Source of the DNA: JAMOAD01 sp023621955 | Lineage (GTDB): Bacteria; Acidobacteriota; Aminicenantia; JAMOAD01 | Reading direction: 5' to 3' | Assembly (NCBI GenBank): GCA_035403085.1 | Contig: DAONEM010000034.1 | Coordinates: 1-22,323 of the forward strand | DNA length: 22,323 bases | Shown here: positions 7,674 to 16,049 of the stretch, piece by piece | How positions within the stretch are numbered: the first letter of the stretch is position 1 | Layout: every line of letters begins with the position of its first letter | Notes under the pieces: generated by a model | What the model saw: only the letters and a program-made list of their open reading frames with translations | The model's database searches: none | Told to the model about the DNA's origin: nothing | Position numbers and translations under genes: made by a program

Positions 7674-7702
7674 ATCATAGGAGAGGAACACCCTCTTGTC
7701 AA
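7674..7702 (-). promoter_or_regulatory. Near-consensus promoter of the dcp-prolyl oligopeptidase operon
   Basis: On the minus strand a perfect TTGACA (7702-7697) is followed after exactly 17 bases by TATGAT (7679-7674, five of six). The spacer holds a short inverted repeat AGAGG/CCTCT. The predicted start near 7667 gives a leader of about 55 bases. The promoter lies directly beyond the stop codon of the macroglobulin gene, so the peptidase operon need not depend on read-through. Confidence 0.85.
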
Positions 7703-7707
7703 CCTTC

Positions 7708-10700
7708 TCAGGGTCTCTCCCGAACCGTCACCCTCTCCCCGGCGGTGTGGCCGGAGAACTCCGGGGCGTACATGCATTGAACCGTGGTGGGGCCGTTGGT
7801 GAAGCTTCCGGAAAAAAAGGCGCGCACCTTGTACTCCACCACGTGGGTTCCCTTGGGGAGATGGTCGATGAAGAGGTCGGTGGCGGAGTCCCGGGTAGAG
7901 AGGTAGTAGCCCAGAGAACCACCCCAGCGCCATCCCGAGAGGGCGTCCTCGGGTTCGAAGCAGGCGCCCCGTCGGTCCTGGAGGTGGATGTACTCCATCT
8001 CCCTGTCCGCCGTGATTTCCAGGCGGACGACGACCTCCTCGCCCACAGAAAGCTCTCCCCGTAGGGGGCTCCAACCTTCGCTTCCCCTCCCTTTGACGAG
8101 GAGGATCTTCTTCACGGAGAGTTTCGAAGGGGAGCCTTGAGAGATTCGATCGGCATCCTCCAGGTAGCTCCAGAAGAGGCCTCCCCAGGCGGGACCGGGC
8201 TCATCCTTGGTCATGGTGACCTTTCCCATTCCGGGGGTGACCTCCTTGGGGTCGAAGTTCTTCTCCAGGCTCCCCGTTCCGGCCTCCTTCCCCTGGAACT
8301 CCAGGGGCTTTCCGTCGAGCTCGATTCTGACGGGTTTGGAAGACTCCAGAAGTTCCATCCCCTTCCCCGAAAGGAGGGCGGCGACGGCATCCGCAGTGGC
8401 GGTTGTGGTCTGCCAACTGTTGGTCTGTCGGTTCCTTATCAGCCAACGGCGTAGCTCATCCAGGAAGGGGGAGTCTCCCTGAACCTCCAGGAAGGCCTCC
8501 ATGGCGGCGCTTTGCCCCTCCAGGGGCGAGTCGTACCAGAGGTACCAGGGGGAGTCGTTCCTCCAGTACCGTCCCCTCTCCTCGTCGAAGAGACTTCTCT
8601 CTTGGAGGGAGGCGAGGATCATCGAGGGGGTGGTCTTGTCGTTGTTCCGTGTGAGCGTCACCGCCAGGTAGGAGAGGAGGCGGAGAGAGCCTTGGTGTCG
8701 CCAATCCTCCCGGGCTGTCTGGAGAAAAGCCTTGTAGGCGGCCGCGGACTCCTTGGCGAGGGGCTCTTCGGGGAAGAAACTCCTGCCGTAGAGGGCGTAA
8801 ACGGTGAGGGGCGAGAGGGAGAGAGGGAGCTTCGGATTCTGGGTCCGCCCTTTCAGGTACTCTTGGTACTCCCTCTGGACCCAACGGTCCGTATACCCGA
8901 CCATCCTCCTCTCCATTTCTACGGGAAGGGTTTCGGAAGGGACTCCCAGCCTCTTGAGCCTCCCCCAACCGCTCAGAATCGTCAGGGTCACCCAGGGATC
9001 TTCCCTCCCTCCCGGGAACCAGGGAAAGCCGCCGGTCTGGGTCTGGAGGCGGGAGAGCTTGTCCAGACCGCTTCTCACTTCCCTCTCCAGCCTGTTCTGT
9101 TCGAAGAAGAGGGAGAGGCGCCTCATGTTTTCGCTCTCCGAGCGGCCTTCCAAGACCCAGGGCGTCTCGGCCAGAAGGAGCCCCCGGAGCTCCGGATTCT
9201 TTTCCAGAGGGGAGAGAAGCACTCCTCTCTCCCTCCAACTCTCCAGAACCTTCCGGATCTTGGGGTGGGAGGTCAGAACCCTCTGGGCGACCATGTTGGC
9301 GTAGAGCCTGTGAAAAAGCTGTTCGGCGCACTCATGGGGGTACTCCATCAAGTAGGGGAGGGCCTTGAGGGTGAGCCAGGCGGGGTGGGAGACCGCTTGA
9401 ACCGTAAAGCTCTTGGTGACCGCCGAGGGAGAGGCGTGGAGAAGGCTCTCGAAGGTGAAGGATCGACTCCCCGGGCCGTTGACCCAGAGGGGAAGGCTCT
9501 CCTGAACCAGAACCTTCCGTTCCGGCAGGGGTAGCCACCCCTCCTCCCCGTCTCCGAGGTTCCGCTTTCCGCTTCTCCCCTGGGCGGTGGCACGGTAGAC
9601 CGTGAGGGGGAGCCCCTGAGGGGCCTGGATTCTCCACTGAAGGGTCTGGGACTCTCCCGGCTTGAGGGTGATCGTCTTCACCGGGGAGATGTTCCCCATG
9701 GCCTTGTCCTGGGATTCGACACCCTCTTCCCCGTAGAAGTTCAGGGCCGCCTTGCCCTGGAAGGTCTCCTCGGAGAGGTTGGTCACCTTCACGGGGAAGA
9801 GTGTCTGGTCCCCCTCTCTCAGGAACCTGGGGGCCGAAGGTTCCACCATCAGATCCTTCCGCGTGACGGCCTCGGCCTCCAAGGAGCCGCTCTTCAGGTC
9901 TGGGGTGTGGGCGAAGAAGAGGAACTTCCACCTGGTCAAGGCTTCGGGGGTGGTGAAGGGAATCTGGATCTCCCCGTTAGGGTCCGCCAGAAGGTGAGGA
10001 AAGAAGAAAGCCGTCTCCTGAAGGTTTGTCCGGAGGGGAGGGGAGGAAGAGGGAGGAGAAGAGACCTTGTTCTTTCCCCCCACGGCTTTCGACTCCTGAG
10101 CGGCCGCCTCGCTCCGGTCCTCCATTCTCTCGGGCGCGGCGGCAAGAGCAACTCTCTCTTCGATCCCTCCTACGACTCCCCTTCCGAATCCATACCGGTC
10201 GCTAGCCTCTTTCACGTAGGAGGGCCAATCCGGGGGGGACGGCAGGGGAGGGGTTTCCGGAAGGCGAACCCCAGTGAAGAGGTTGGTGTCGGAGAGGGGG
10301 GAGTTGGAGAAGAGCTTCGTGAGGGTTGTCCTGTCCTGGGGGAAGAGCCCTAGAAAGTTCGGGGGCCAAGAGTGGGGAAGGATGAGGTCCAGGGAGGAGT
10401 CGTAGAGGGTTGCCACGCCCTCGGAGAGGACCTTCTCGGCGTCGGGTCCCTCCACATGGAGAGTCCAGGTCTCCTTTACGCCCGGCTCCATCCGGGAACG
10501 GAAGCTCTTCAAGGAGACTTTGAGAGCCTTCTCACGCCAGGGAACGGCGATCTTGAGGCTCTGGCTGAGGAGCCTTCCCCCCTGAACGAGAGTGGCCAGA
10601 ACGGTGAACCCTCCCCGCATCTGCGGGGTTATGGGGAGCCGGAGAAGCTCCTGCCTTCGGTCTGTCAGGCCCAACCATTGGTGTTTGAAGAGCTTGCCGT

Positions 10701-13662
10701 TTTGATAGAACTCCAGGGAGGCGCATCCTTGGGGGAAAGAGGAGCCGAAGAGGACATGGAGCTCTTCGCCGACCCTGAGGCTCGTGGATTGACTCTTCAA
10801 GAGGAGGGCCGTCGTCGTGGGGGGACGTTCGGAACGGGGATCGACGACGAGGAAGGTGTACTCTTCCCTTATGGGCCTGTGAAAGCGGTCTTCACTCTCC
10901 AGAACGGCTTTGTAGGCTCCAGAAGAGAGGTTCATAACGACCTGTAAAGAGCCCTCGCCGACAACCTCTCTCTCCAAGACCTTTTCTCCGAGAGTTCCGT
11001 AGGAGGGAGTCTCCTGGACGATCCCCTCCCAAGGTTGATCGTAGGGGTGTGAGAGGGGAGGAAGGGGAGCCGTTTCCGGGGGAGGGAGGGAGAAGACCGT
11101 CAACTTGCCCTGGAAGGGAACAGGAAGCTCCGCCGCCGAGGTTCCCTCGACCTTGAGGAGCTGTTCCTTGCCGACCTCGAGCCAGGGGTTGGAGGAGAGG
11201 CGCAGGGAGAGGGAACGAAAGCCGATGGGGAGGGAGGCGCTTCCGGTGCGGGTCTCTCCCGTAGAATCCACCACCGTCGCCACCACCGTGAAGAGTTCAA
11301 CCAGGGAGGGGTTCTCTCCGTTCTGGGGATCCGGTTCCGCCGGGAACGCCACCTGGAAGAGGCCGTTCTCATCGCTCACGGTCTCTCCTGAGCAGATCTC
11401 CCGGGGAGGGGAGGGGGGCCTCCACCCCCAGAAGGACCAGGGACGGCGGGTCTCCCGAAGAACCGTGTACTTCACGGGCAGGTGAGAAAGGGGGAGGGCG
11501 GTCAGGGTCCGAGCCGACCCGGTGACGGTGATCCTCTCCCCCAGCCGGAACTCCCCCTTGGGGGCTTCCAGTTGAACCTCAAACTTGGGCCTCTTGTACT
11601 CCTCCACTCTCACCTGGGCGATGCCGTTGAACCCGGGTGCGGAGATGGTGAGAGGGCCAGTGAGGACCCCTGAGGGGGCGGTGAAGACCCCTGAGAAGGA
11701 GCCGAAGGAGTTGCTCCTCAAGGCCATCTTGGAGAGCTCCTGGCCGTTTGTGTCCCGCAAGAGGAGCGTGAGCTCCCGTTCCGGGATCACCGAAGAACCT
11801 TGGCTCTCTTGACGAAGAAGAATCCCCTTGAAGTAGACCGGTTGACCCGGTCTGTAGAGGGCCCGGTCGGTGAAGAAGAAGACTCTCTCTACGCTCCGAG
11901 GCGTCCCATAACCATAGCTGTAGGGAAGTCCAAGGAGGATAAGAGACTCCTGGCCCGAGGTTGCCACCAAGGCCTCTGCGTGCCGAAACTCTTGGGCGGA
12001 GAAGGAGAGGCGGCCGTCGCTCTCCACGGGGCGGGGCTCCAGAGAGCTCTGACGCCACTCCCCCGCCACGTTCTCCCTGCGAAAGAGCTGAACCTTTCCG
12101 GAGTCCAAGGGGCGACCGTTCTCGCCGTTTCTCAAGGAGACTCCCAGCTCATCCCCCACACTGGTCAAGACCATGGAGAGCTCGGTGACCTGAAAGAGAA
12201 TCTGGGAGAGAAGGTTTCCGGAGGAGAAGGAAAAGTCGGGCCTTCTGGACAAGAGGACCCTGTAGATTCCCGATTCCAAGGGGGGAAGCTCTAAGGGGTA
12301 AGTGTGCGTGAAGAGGTCGTCTCCCCCAGGAAGGTCAAGGCTCTTTTCCCAGTCAGGTTTTCCCTTCAGAAGGGAGAGGGCTTGGGCCTTGTCCAATTCC
12401 CTTTCCAGAAGCCTTGGATCCTTTTGGAAGGGGGCCTTCTCGACCCTGTAGATTCGCGCGTAGACCCTGGCCAGGTTCTTGACCGTCAGGGAGATCCTCT
12501 GGGGGCGGCGGGAGAGGAGGGTTCTCTCCCCCTGAAAGGAGAGGGAGGGAAAGGTCAGCTCCTCGGCTAAGGAGCGGCACAGGAGCTTCCACTCAGAAGG
12601 AGTGGGGAGTCTCTCACCCTTTCGGGCACTCTCCAGGGCCTCCTTGAGGTGGTTGCCCCGGGCCAGGAGCCGGGCCTTCCTGTAGGCGACCATGGCGAGG
12701 AGGGGGGAAGAGGGGGAGAGTCGCTTCTCCCGGCCTTCGATCCTTTCCAGGAGGAGGGAGTCTCTCTCCTGGCTCTCAGGGGTGTGGTCGCTGAGGAACT
12801 CCAACCGGTCCAGATCGGCAGACGCGAAGGCCTCGGGGTAGCCGGCGCTTTGAAAGAACGAGAGAAGTTCCCTCCAGAGAGAGAGGCTCCTCTGAAGGGG
12901 AGAGTCTCCAGGGAAGGAGAGGCCCAGGAACTGTTCCCCCTCACTCCAGGCGGGATTCGAGGGGGAGAGGGTGGTGGTCTCGTTGGGGTGGAGGAGTGCG
13001 TTCTCCGGTGAGGAGTGGAAGCGGATCGCCTCGGACAGGGCGAAGTCCCAGAGGGTTGGGTGCTGTTCGAGGGGAAGGGTACCCAGGTCGAAAAACTCCC
13101 CGTACTCCCTCATGGAGCGGTGGACAAGGAGCTCTTTGGCCTGAAAAACCCTCTCGAAGAGGGAAAGGATCCTGGCCCGGAACTCCGGAATGTCCATGGT
13201 TTCCATGCTCTTTCCCCTGGAAGAGGGGTCCGGACCCTCCTCGGGGGAGGTTGAGGCTCTTGAGAGGAGATCCCATCTGCGGTCCTGGACGTACTCTCCG
13301 TACCACCGTGATAAGAGGAGCTCAAGGATAGGTCGAACGCCCTTTGTGGCTCGGGGGAGGCTCTCTTCAAGAAGGCTGATTCTGAGCGCCTCTTTCTCCC
13401 CCTCTTGAACCAGGGAGCCGAAGATGGCCTCTTGCACGAGGGCGTTGAGAAGATCTGGGTCTCGCTTCTCTTGAAGGGCCCTCTTCTCGATAGTCTTGAG
13501 AATCGAGAGGACCGTCTTGGGTAAACGCCTCTTGTTGGCGGAATCGACCCGGCGCCAGAGAGCCTCAATGGAAGTATCGACCCCGGAGGAGGCGGAGAGA
13601 CAAGGGACGATGGAGAGAAGGAAGAGAGCGAGAACAACCGGTACGGTTTTGTAGGATTTCAC
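7708..13662 (-). CDS. Secreted alpha-2-macroglobulin family protein with thioester
   Basis: This 1984-residue protein belongs to the bacterial alpha-2-macroglobulins (YfaS-like), thought to trap attacking proteases covalently. Residues 1-24 are a signal peptide. The cysteine inside it follows a proline, so it is not a proper lipobox and the protein is probably soluble. About 570 residues, partly helical, precede the MG2 domain, which starts near residue 597 with FTDRALYRPGQPVYFKG. A low-complexity stretch rich in A, S, P, E and R at about 1160-1212 sits where the bait region belongs, just before the ETAFFFPHL start of the A2M domain (about 1216). The thioester motif is CAEQ (C1445-Q1448) after YPHE. 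The C-terminal receptor-like domain ends with the typical QCMYAPEFSGHTAG. YfaS has about 1530 residues, so this is a long form. The start is GTG with GGAGGG four bases upstream; no other start would retain the signal peptide. No pbpC neighbour is present, unlike in E. coli. Confidence 0.93.
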   Translation of the reverse strand: MKSYKTVPVVLALFLLSIVPCLSASSGVDTSIEALWRRVDSANKRRLPKTVLSILKTIEKRALQEKRDPDLLNALVQEAIFGSLVQEGEKEALRISLLEESLPRATKGVRPILELLLSRWYGEYVQDRRWDLLSRASTSPEEGPDPSSRGKSMETMDIPEFRARILSLFERVFQAKELLVHRSMREYGEFFDLGTLPLEQHPTLWDFALSEAIRFHSSPENALLHPNETTTLSPSNPAWSEGEQFLGLSFPGDSPLQRSLSLWRELLSFFQSAGYPEAFASADLDRLEFLSDHTPESQERDSLLLERIEGREKRLSPSSPLLAMVAYRKARLLARGNHLKEALESARKGERLPTPSEWKLLCRSLAEELTFPSLSFQGERTLLSRRPQRISLTVKNLARVYARIYRVEKAPFQKDPRLLERELDKAQALSLLKGKPDWEKSLDLPGGDDLFTHTYPLELPPLESGIYRVLLSRRPDFSFSSGNLLSQILFQVTELSMVLTSVGDELGVSLRNGENGRPLDSGKVQLFRRENVAGEWRQSSLEPRPVESDGRLSFSAQEFRHAEALVATSGQESLILLGLPYSYGYGTPRSVERVFFFTDRALYRPGQPVYFKGILLRQESQGSSVIPERELTLLLRDTNGQELSKMALRSNSFGSFSGVFTAPSGVLTGPLTISAPGFNGIAQVRVEEYKRPKFEVQLEAPKGEFRLGERITVTGSARTLTALPLSHLPVKYTVLRETRRPWSFWGWRPPSPPREICSGETVSDENGLFQVAFPAEPDPQNGENPSLVELFTVVATVVDSTGETRTGSASLPIGFRSLSLRLSSNPWLEVGKEQLLKVEGTSAAELPVPFQGKLTVFSLPPPETAPLPPLSHPYDQPWEGIVQETPSYGTLGEKVLEREVVGEGSLQVVMNLSSGAYKAVLESEDRFHRPIREEYTFLVVDPRSERPPTTTALLLKSQSTSLRVGEELHVLFGSSFPQGCASLEFYQNGKLFKHQWLGLTDRRQELLRLPITPQMRGGFTVLATLVQGGRLLSQSLKIAVPWREKALKVSLKSFRSRMEPGVKETWTLHVEGPDAEKVLSEGVATLYDSSLDLILPHSWPPNFLGLFPQDRTTLTKLFSNSPLSDTNLFTGVRLPETPPLPSPPDWPSYVKEASDRYGFGRGVVGGIEERVALAAAPERMEDRSEAAAQESKAVGGKNKVSSPPSSSPPLRTNLQETAFFFPHLLADPNGEIQIPFTTPEALTRWKFLFFAHTPDLKSGSLEAEAVTRKDLMVEPSAPRFLREGDQTLFPVKVTNLSEETFQGKAALNFYGEEGVESQDKAMGNISPVKTITLKPGESQTLQWRIQAPQGLPLTVYRATAQGRSGKRNLGDGEEGWLPLPERKVLVQESLPLWVNGPGSRSFTFESLLHASPSAVTKSFTVQAVSHPAWLTLKALPYLMEYPHECAEQLFHRLYANMVAQRVLTSHPKIRKVLESWRERGVLLSPLEKNPELRGLLLAETPWVLEGRSESENMRRLSLFFEQNRLEREVRSGLDKLSRLQTQTGGFPWFPGGREDPWVTLTILSGWGRLKRLGVPSETLPVEMERRMVGYTDRWVQREYQEYLKGRTQNPKLPLSLSPLTVYALYGRSFFPEEPLAKESAAAYKAFLQTAREDWRHQGSLRLLSYLAVTLTRNNDKTTPSMILASLQERSLFDEERGRYWRNDSPWYLWYDSPLEGQSAAMEAFLEVQGDSPFLDELRRWLIRNRQTNSWQTTTATADAVAALLSGKGMELLESSKPVRIELDGKPLEFQGKEAGTGSLEKNFDPKEVTPGMGKVTMTKDEPGPAWGGLFWSYLEDADRISQGSPSKLSVKKILLVKGRGSEGWSPLRGELSVGEEVVVRLEITADREMEYIHLQDRRGACFEPEDALSGWRWGGSLGYYLSTRDSATDLFIDHLPKGTHVVEYKVRAFFSGSFTNGPTTVQCMYAPEFSGHTAGERVTVRERP

Positions 13663-13680
13663 GGGACCCTCCGATCTGCC

Positions 13681-13701
13681 TTTTCGATATGATAACGAAA
13701 A
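13681..13701. promoter_or_regulatory. 21-bp near-perfect palindrome upstream of the macroglobulin gene
   Basis: TTTTCG at 13681-13686 and CGAAAA at 13696-13701 flank ATATGATAA. Nine of the ten base pairs around the centre at 13691 are complementary; only 13687/13695 mismatch. It lies 19 bases before the GTG start and covers the candidate -10 box. The T-run lies inside the stem and the arms are AT-rich, so it looks like a dimeric repressor operator rather than a terminator. The regulator is not identified. Confidence 0.55.
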
Positions 13702-13717
13702 AGCGGAGGAAGACCAA
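13689..13717 (-). promoter_or_regulatory. Possible promoter of the macroglobulin gene
   Basis: On the minus strand TATCAT (13694-13689, five of six to TATAAT) lies 17 bases after TTGGTC (13717-13712, three of six to TTGACA). The -10 box sits in the middle of the 21-bp palindrome. With a weak -35 the call is tentative; the gene could also be read from the upstream export operon, since no terminator is seen between them. Confidence 0.4.
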
Positions 13718-13767
13718 GGGAAGGGGTGAAACCGTCAGCAGGTTGTCTTTCGCCGTCCGGGGCCGGG

Positions 13768-14934
13768 TTAACCTTGAGCCTGAGGAGTCTTGGGGGCCCG
13801 CCGGGAGCGGAGCCTCAGGGCCAGGGTACCCAGAAGGAGGTACGCCAGGGCCAGAAGGGCTTGATGGAGCCAGAAACGACCGATAAAGGGGACCGCGCCC
13901 TCTAAGACCGTCAAGCGTGTGAAAACGTTCAAGAGGGGGGTGGTGGGTAAAAGGCTCGACAAGAACTTAGCGAAGAGGCTCATGTTCTCGCTGGGCCAGG
14001 TGTAGCCTCCCAGGAAAAAGGCGGGCATGGAGAAGAAGACCAAGAATTGGAAGACCGCCGCCCGGTCCGGGAAGAGGGCGCCCAGGAGCTGGGAAAAGGT
14101 GATGACCGTGAAGGAGAACAGGGTGAAGAAGAGGGCCAGCGCCGTCAGGTTGGCCAAGGGCATGTGGAAGAGCTGGTTGTAGAGGAGAAGGAGGAGGGCG
14201 TTGATGGGGGTCTGAACGGCCAGGAGGGAGAGGCTTCTTCCCAGGGCATAGGTGAAGGAGTTTCCCCAACCTCCGATGGTCTCCTTCAGGGTTCCCTTCT
14301 CCCCTTCCGAGGCGACGCCGACGGTGGAACCCACCAGGAGGCACTGCTGGATCAGCATCATGAAGAGGCCGGTCAAAACGAAGAAGCCGTAGTCGATCGC
14401 GGGGTTGCCCAGGGGGTGGGAGACGAACCGAACCGGAAGAATCCTCTGCATGGCCTCCGCGCTGGGGAGCATCTTCTTGACAATGGTATACTTAATCCCC
14501 ATCTGTCCGAAGCCGACCGCCTTCTGGAGAGCCCCCATAAGGGTGCTCGCCACCACGAGGTTTCTGCTGTCGACCAGGGCGATGAGCTTGACGCTCTTTC
14601 GGTGTTTGAGATCGCCCCCCATGTGCCGGGGGATCTCGATGACCCCTGAGACCTCTTCCCTTTCGAAGAGGCGGTACGCCTCCTGGTAGGAGGTGGTGAT
14701 CAACTTGACCTTGACGGTGGGGGAGGAGTCGATGTAGTTCTCGATCAAACGGTTTCCGGCGGTATGCTCACCGTAAACGACGGCCACGGGGATCTCGTTC
14801 ACCGTTCGAAGGCTGTAGAGGTAACCGAAGAAGAGGGTTCCGATGAAGGGAAGGACGAAGAAGTAGAGAAAGGCCTCTTTATCCCGGAAGATCTTCTGGA
14901 TCTCACGATAGCAGAGGGAACCGAGTTTATTCAC
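13768..14934 (-). CDS. ABC-2 type permease, second of a pair
   Basis: This 388-residue inner-membrane protein belongs to the ABC2_membrane_3/YhhJ-YbhR-like group of drug-export permeases. It has one N-terminal membrane helix (about 21-40), a periplasmic domain of about 140 residues, then five helices (about 182-205, 229-252, 262-286, 293-312, 360-378). EGEKGTLKE at 210-218 is the cytoplasmic loop typical of these permeases, and GYTWP (310-314) is shared with the partner permease. The longest reading frame starts at an ATG at 14973 that has no ribosome site. The GTG at 14934 has GGGAGGT seven bases upstream and overlaps the preceding gene by eight bases, so it is chosen. It is the last gene of the five-gene export operon. 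It should form a heterodimer with the upstream permease, but the ATPase such a pair needs is absent from the window. Confidence 0.9.
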   Translation of the reverse strand: MNKLGSLCYREIQKIFRDKEAFLYFFVLPFIGTLFFGYLYSLRTVNEIPVAVVYGEHTAGNRLIENYIDSSPTVKVKLITTSYQEAYRLFEREEVSGVIEIPRHMGGDLKHRKSVKLIALVDSRNLVVASTLMGALQKAVGFGQMGIKYTIVKKMLPSAEAMQRILPVRFVSHPLGNPAIDYGFFVLTGLFMMLIQQCLLVGSTVGVASEGEKGTLKETIGGWGNSFTYALGRSLSLLAVQTPINALLLLLYNQLFHMPLANLTALALFFTLFSFTVITFSQLLGALFPDRAAVFQFLVFFSMPAFFLGGYTWPSENMSLFAKFLSSLLPTTPLLNVFTRLTVLEGAVPFIGRFWLHQALLALAYLLLGTLALRLRSRRAPKTPQAQG

Positions 14935-16048
14935 CGCGGGACCTCCCGAGTAGGCTTTGGGTGATGTATACAAGGACCAAGTAACCGAGGGTGACCAGGA
15001 GCATGGGGATGAAGTTGAGGGGGAAACGGGTGGAGAAGAGGATCTTGTTGGCCTCTTGAAGGAAGGGCGTGATCGGCAGGATGAAGACGGCGTTCTTCAG
15101 AAGCGCCGGGAAGGCCATTCTCGGCCAGGTGTAGCCGGAGAAGGTGAAGCCTGTCGCCCCGATCAGAATAATCAGGGAGGTGGCCAGGAGGCTGTCGCCG
15201 GTGATGGCCCCTGTCAAGGCCCCCATGAGGAGTGTCGCCAGGGCGAAGAGGAGGAAGAGGGGGATCAGGGGAAGGGGGTTGCCCTGGGGGAGACCTATGA
15301 GGGCGAAGAAGAGCCCGTAGACGATGACGAAGGGGATGAAGGCGAGGAGGGAGTGGGCTGTGAGTTTAACAGCCAGGAAACGGCCGAAGGGCTTCAAGGG
15401 GATCTCTTTCCGGTGGGAGAAGAAGAGGATGACCCCTTGGACGGAGAGCATCTGAAAGAGAACGGCGAAGAGAACTCCGGGGAGAATGAAGGTCGTGTAC
15501 TCCAGGGAGGGGTTGAAGAGGGAACGGAAATCCACGCGGACAGGTTGGGAGAGAAAGTTCCCTCCCGAAGCCATGACCCCCTGCCGCTGAAAGTAGTCGT
15601 AGAGCCGCTGGTTCTGATACCAGGACTCCACTTTGTAGAATCCCTTCAAGAGAGTTCGTCCGGGAACGATGTAGACGAAATCTTCGAAGACTTCGACCCG
15701 TGCCGTCTGGCGGCGTTTCAGCTTTTCCGAGAAGCCTTTGGGGACGACGACGACGGCTCTCACCTTCCCCGAGAGGAAGAGCTCCCTGCCCTCCTGAACG
15801 CTGCCGATCCTGTGATCCACGGATACGGCTTGAAGACTCTCTATCCTCCTGATCAAGGCGCGGGAAGAGGCGGTGTTGTCCAGATCGCAGAGGGCGGTTG
15901 AAAACTTCTGGGCCGCCCTACGGGGGAGGAATATGGAGGCGAAGAGAATGGAGAGGAGAATGGGGAGGAGAAGAAGGAGAAGGCGGAAACGCCTCTCCTT
16001 GAGGGAGAGGCGGATCTCCGTGGCGACCGAGTCGAAAAAACTCTTCAT
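14927..16048 (-). CDS. ABC-2 type permease, first of a pair
   Basis: This 373-residue inner-membrane protein has the same architecture as its downstream partner. There is one helix at about 22-41, a soluble domain to about 185, and five helices (about 187-210, 228-251, 258-280, 288-308, 345-365). GYTWP (305-309) occurs at the same place as in the partner, which suggests that the two arose by duplication. The ATG lies one base after the TGA of the adaptor gene, so translation is probably coupled; only a weak AGGA serves as ribosome site. The family works with a cytoplasmic ATPase, a HlyD-type adaptor and TolC to export drugs or other small molecules. Substrate unknown. Confidence 0.9.
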   Translation of the reverse strand: MKSFFDSVATEIRLSLKERRFRLLLLLLPILLSILFASIFLPRRAAQKFSTALCDLDNTASSRALIRRIESLQAVSVDHRIGSVQEGRELFLSGKVRAVVVVPKGFSEKLKRRQTARVEVFEDFVYIVPGRTLLKGFYKVESWYQNQRLYDYFQRQGVMASGGNFLSQPVRVDFRSLFNPSLEYTTFILPGVLFAVLFQMLSVQGVILFFSHRKEIPLKPFGRFLAVKLTAHSLLAFIPFVIVYGLFFALIGLPQGNPLPLIPLFLLFALATLLMGALTGAITGDSLLATSLIILIGATGFTFSGYTWPRMAFPALLKNAVFILPITPFLQEANKILFSTRFPLNFIPMLLVTLGYLVLVYITQSLLGRSRGE

Positions 16049-16049
16049 G

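Noticed and set aside
3629..9534. Long plus-strand reading frames of 308-340 codons opposite the peptidase and macroglobulin genes
   Set aside because: They lie antisense to genes with full catalytic motifs, have G/V/E/D/L-rich low-complexity translations without domains, and arise from GC-rich codon use that keeps the opposite strand free of stops.
14935..14973. Earlier ATG for the second ABC-2 permease at 14973
   Set aside because: No Shine-Dalgarno precedes it, whereas the GTG at 14934 has GGGAGGT at the right distance.
14957..15901. Plus-strand 314-codon frame very rich in E, G and D opposite the first ABC-2 permease
   Set aside because: It mirrors the hydrophobic codons of the permease; no ribosome site and no recognisable fold.
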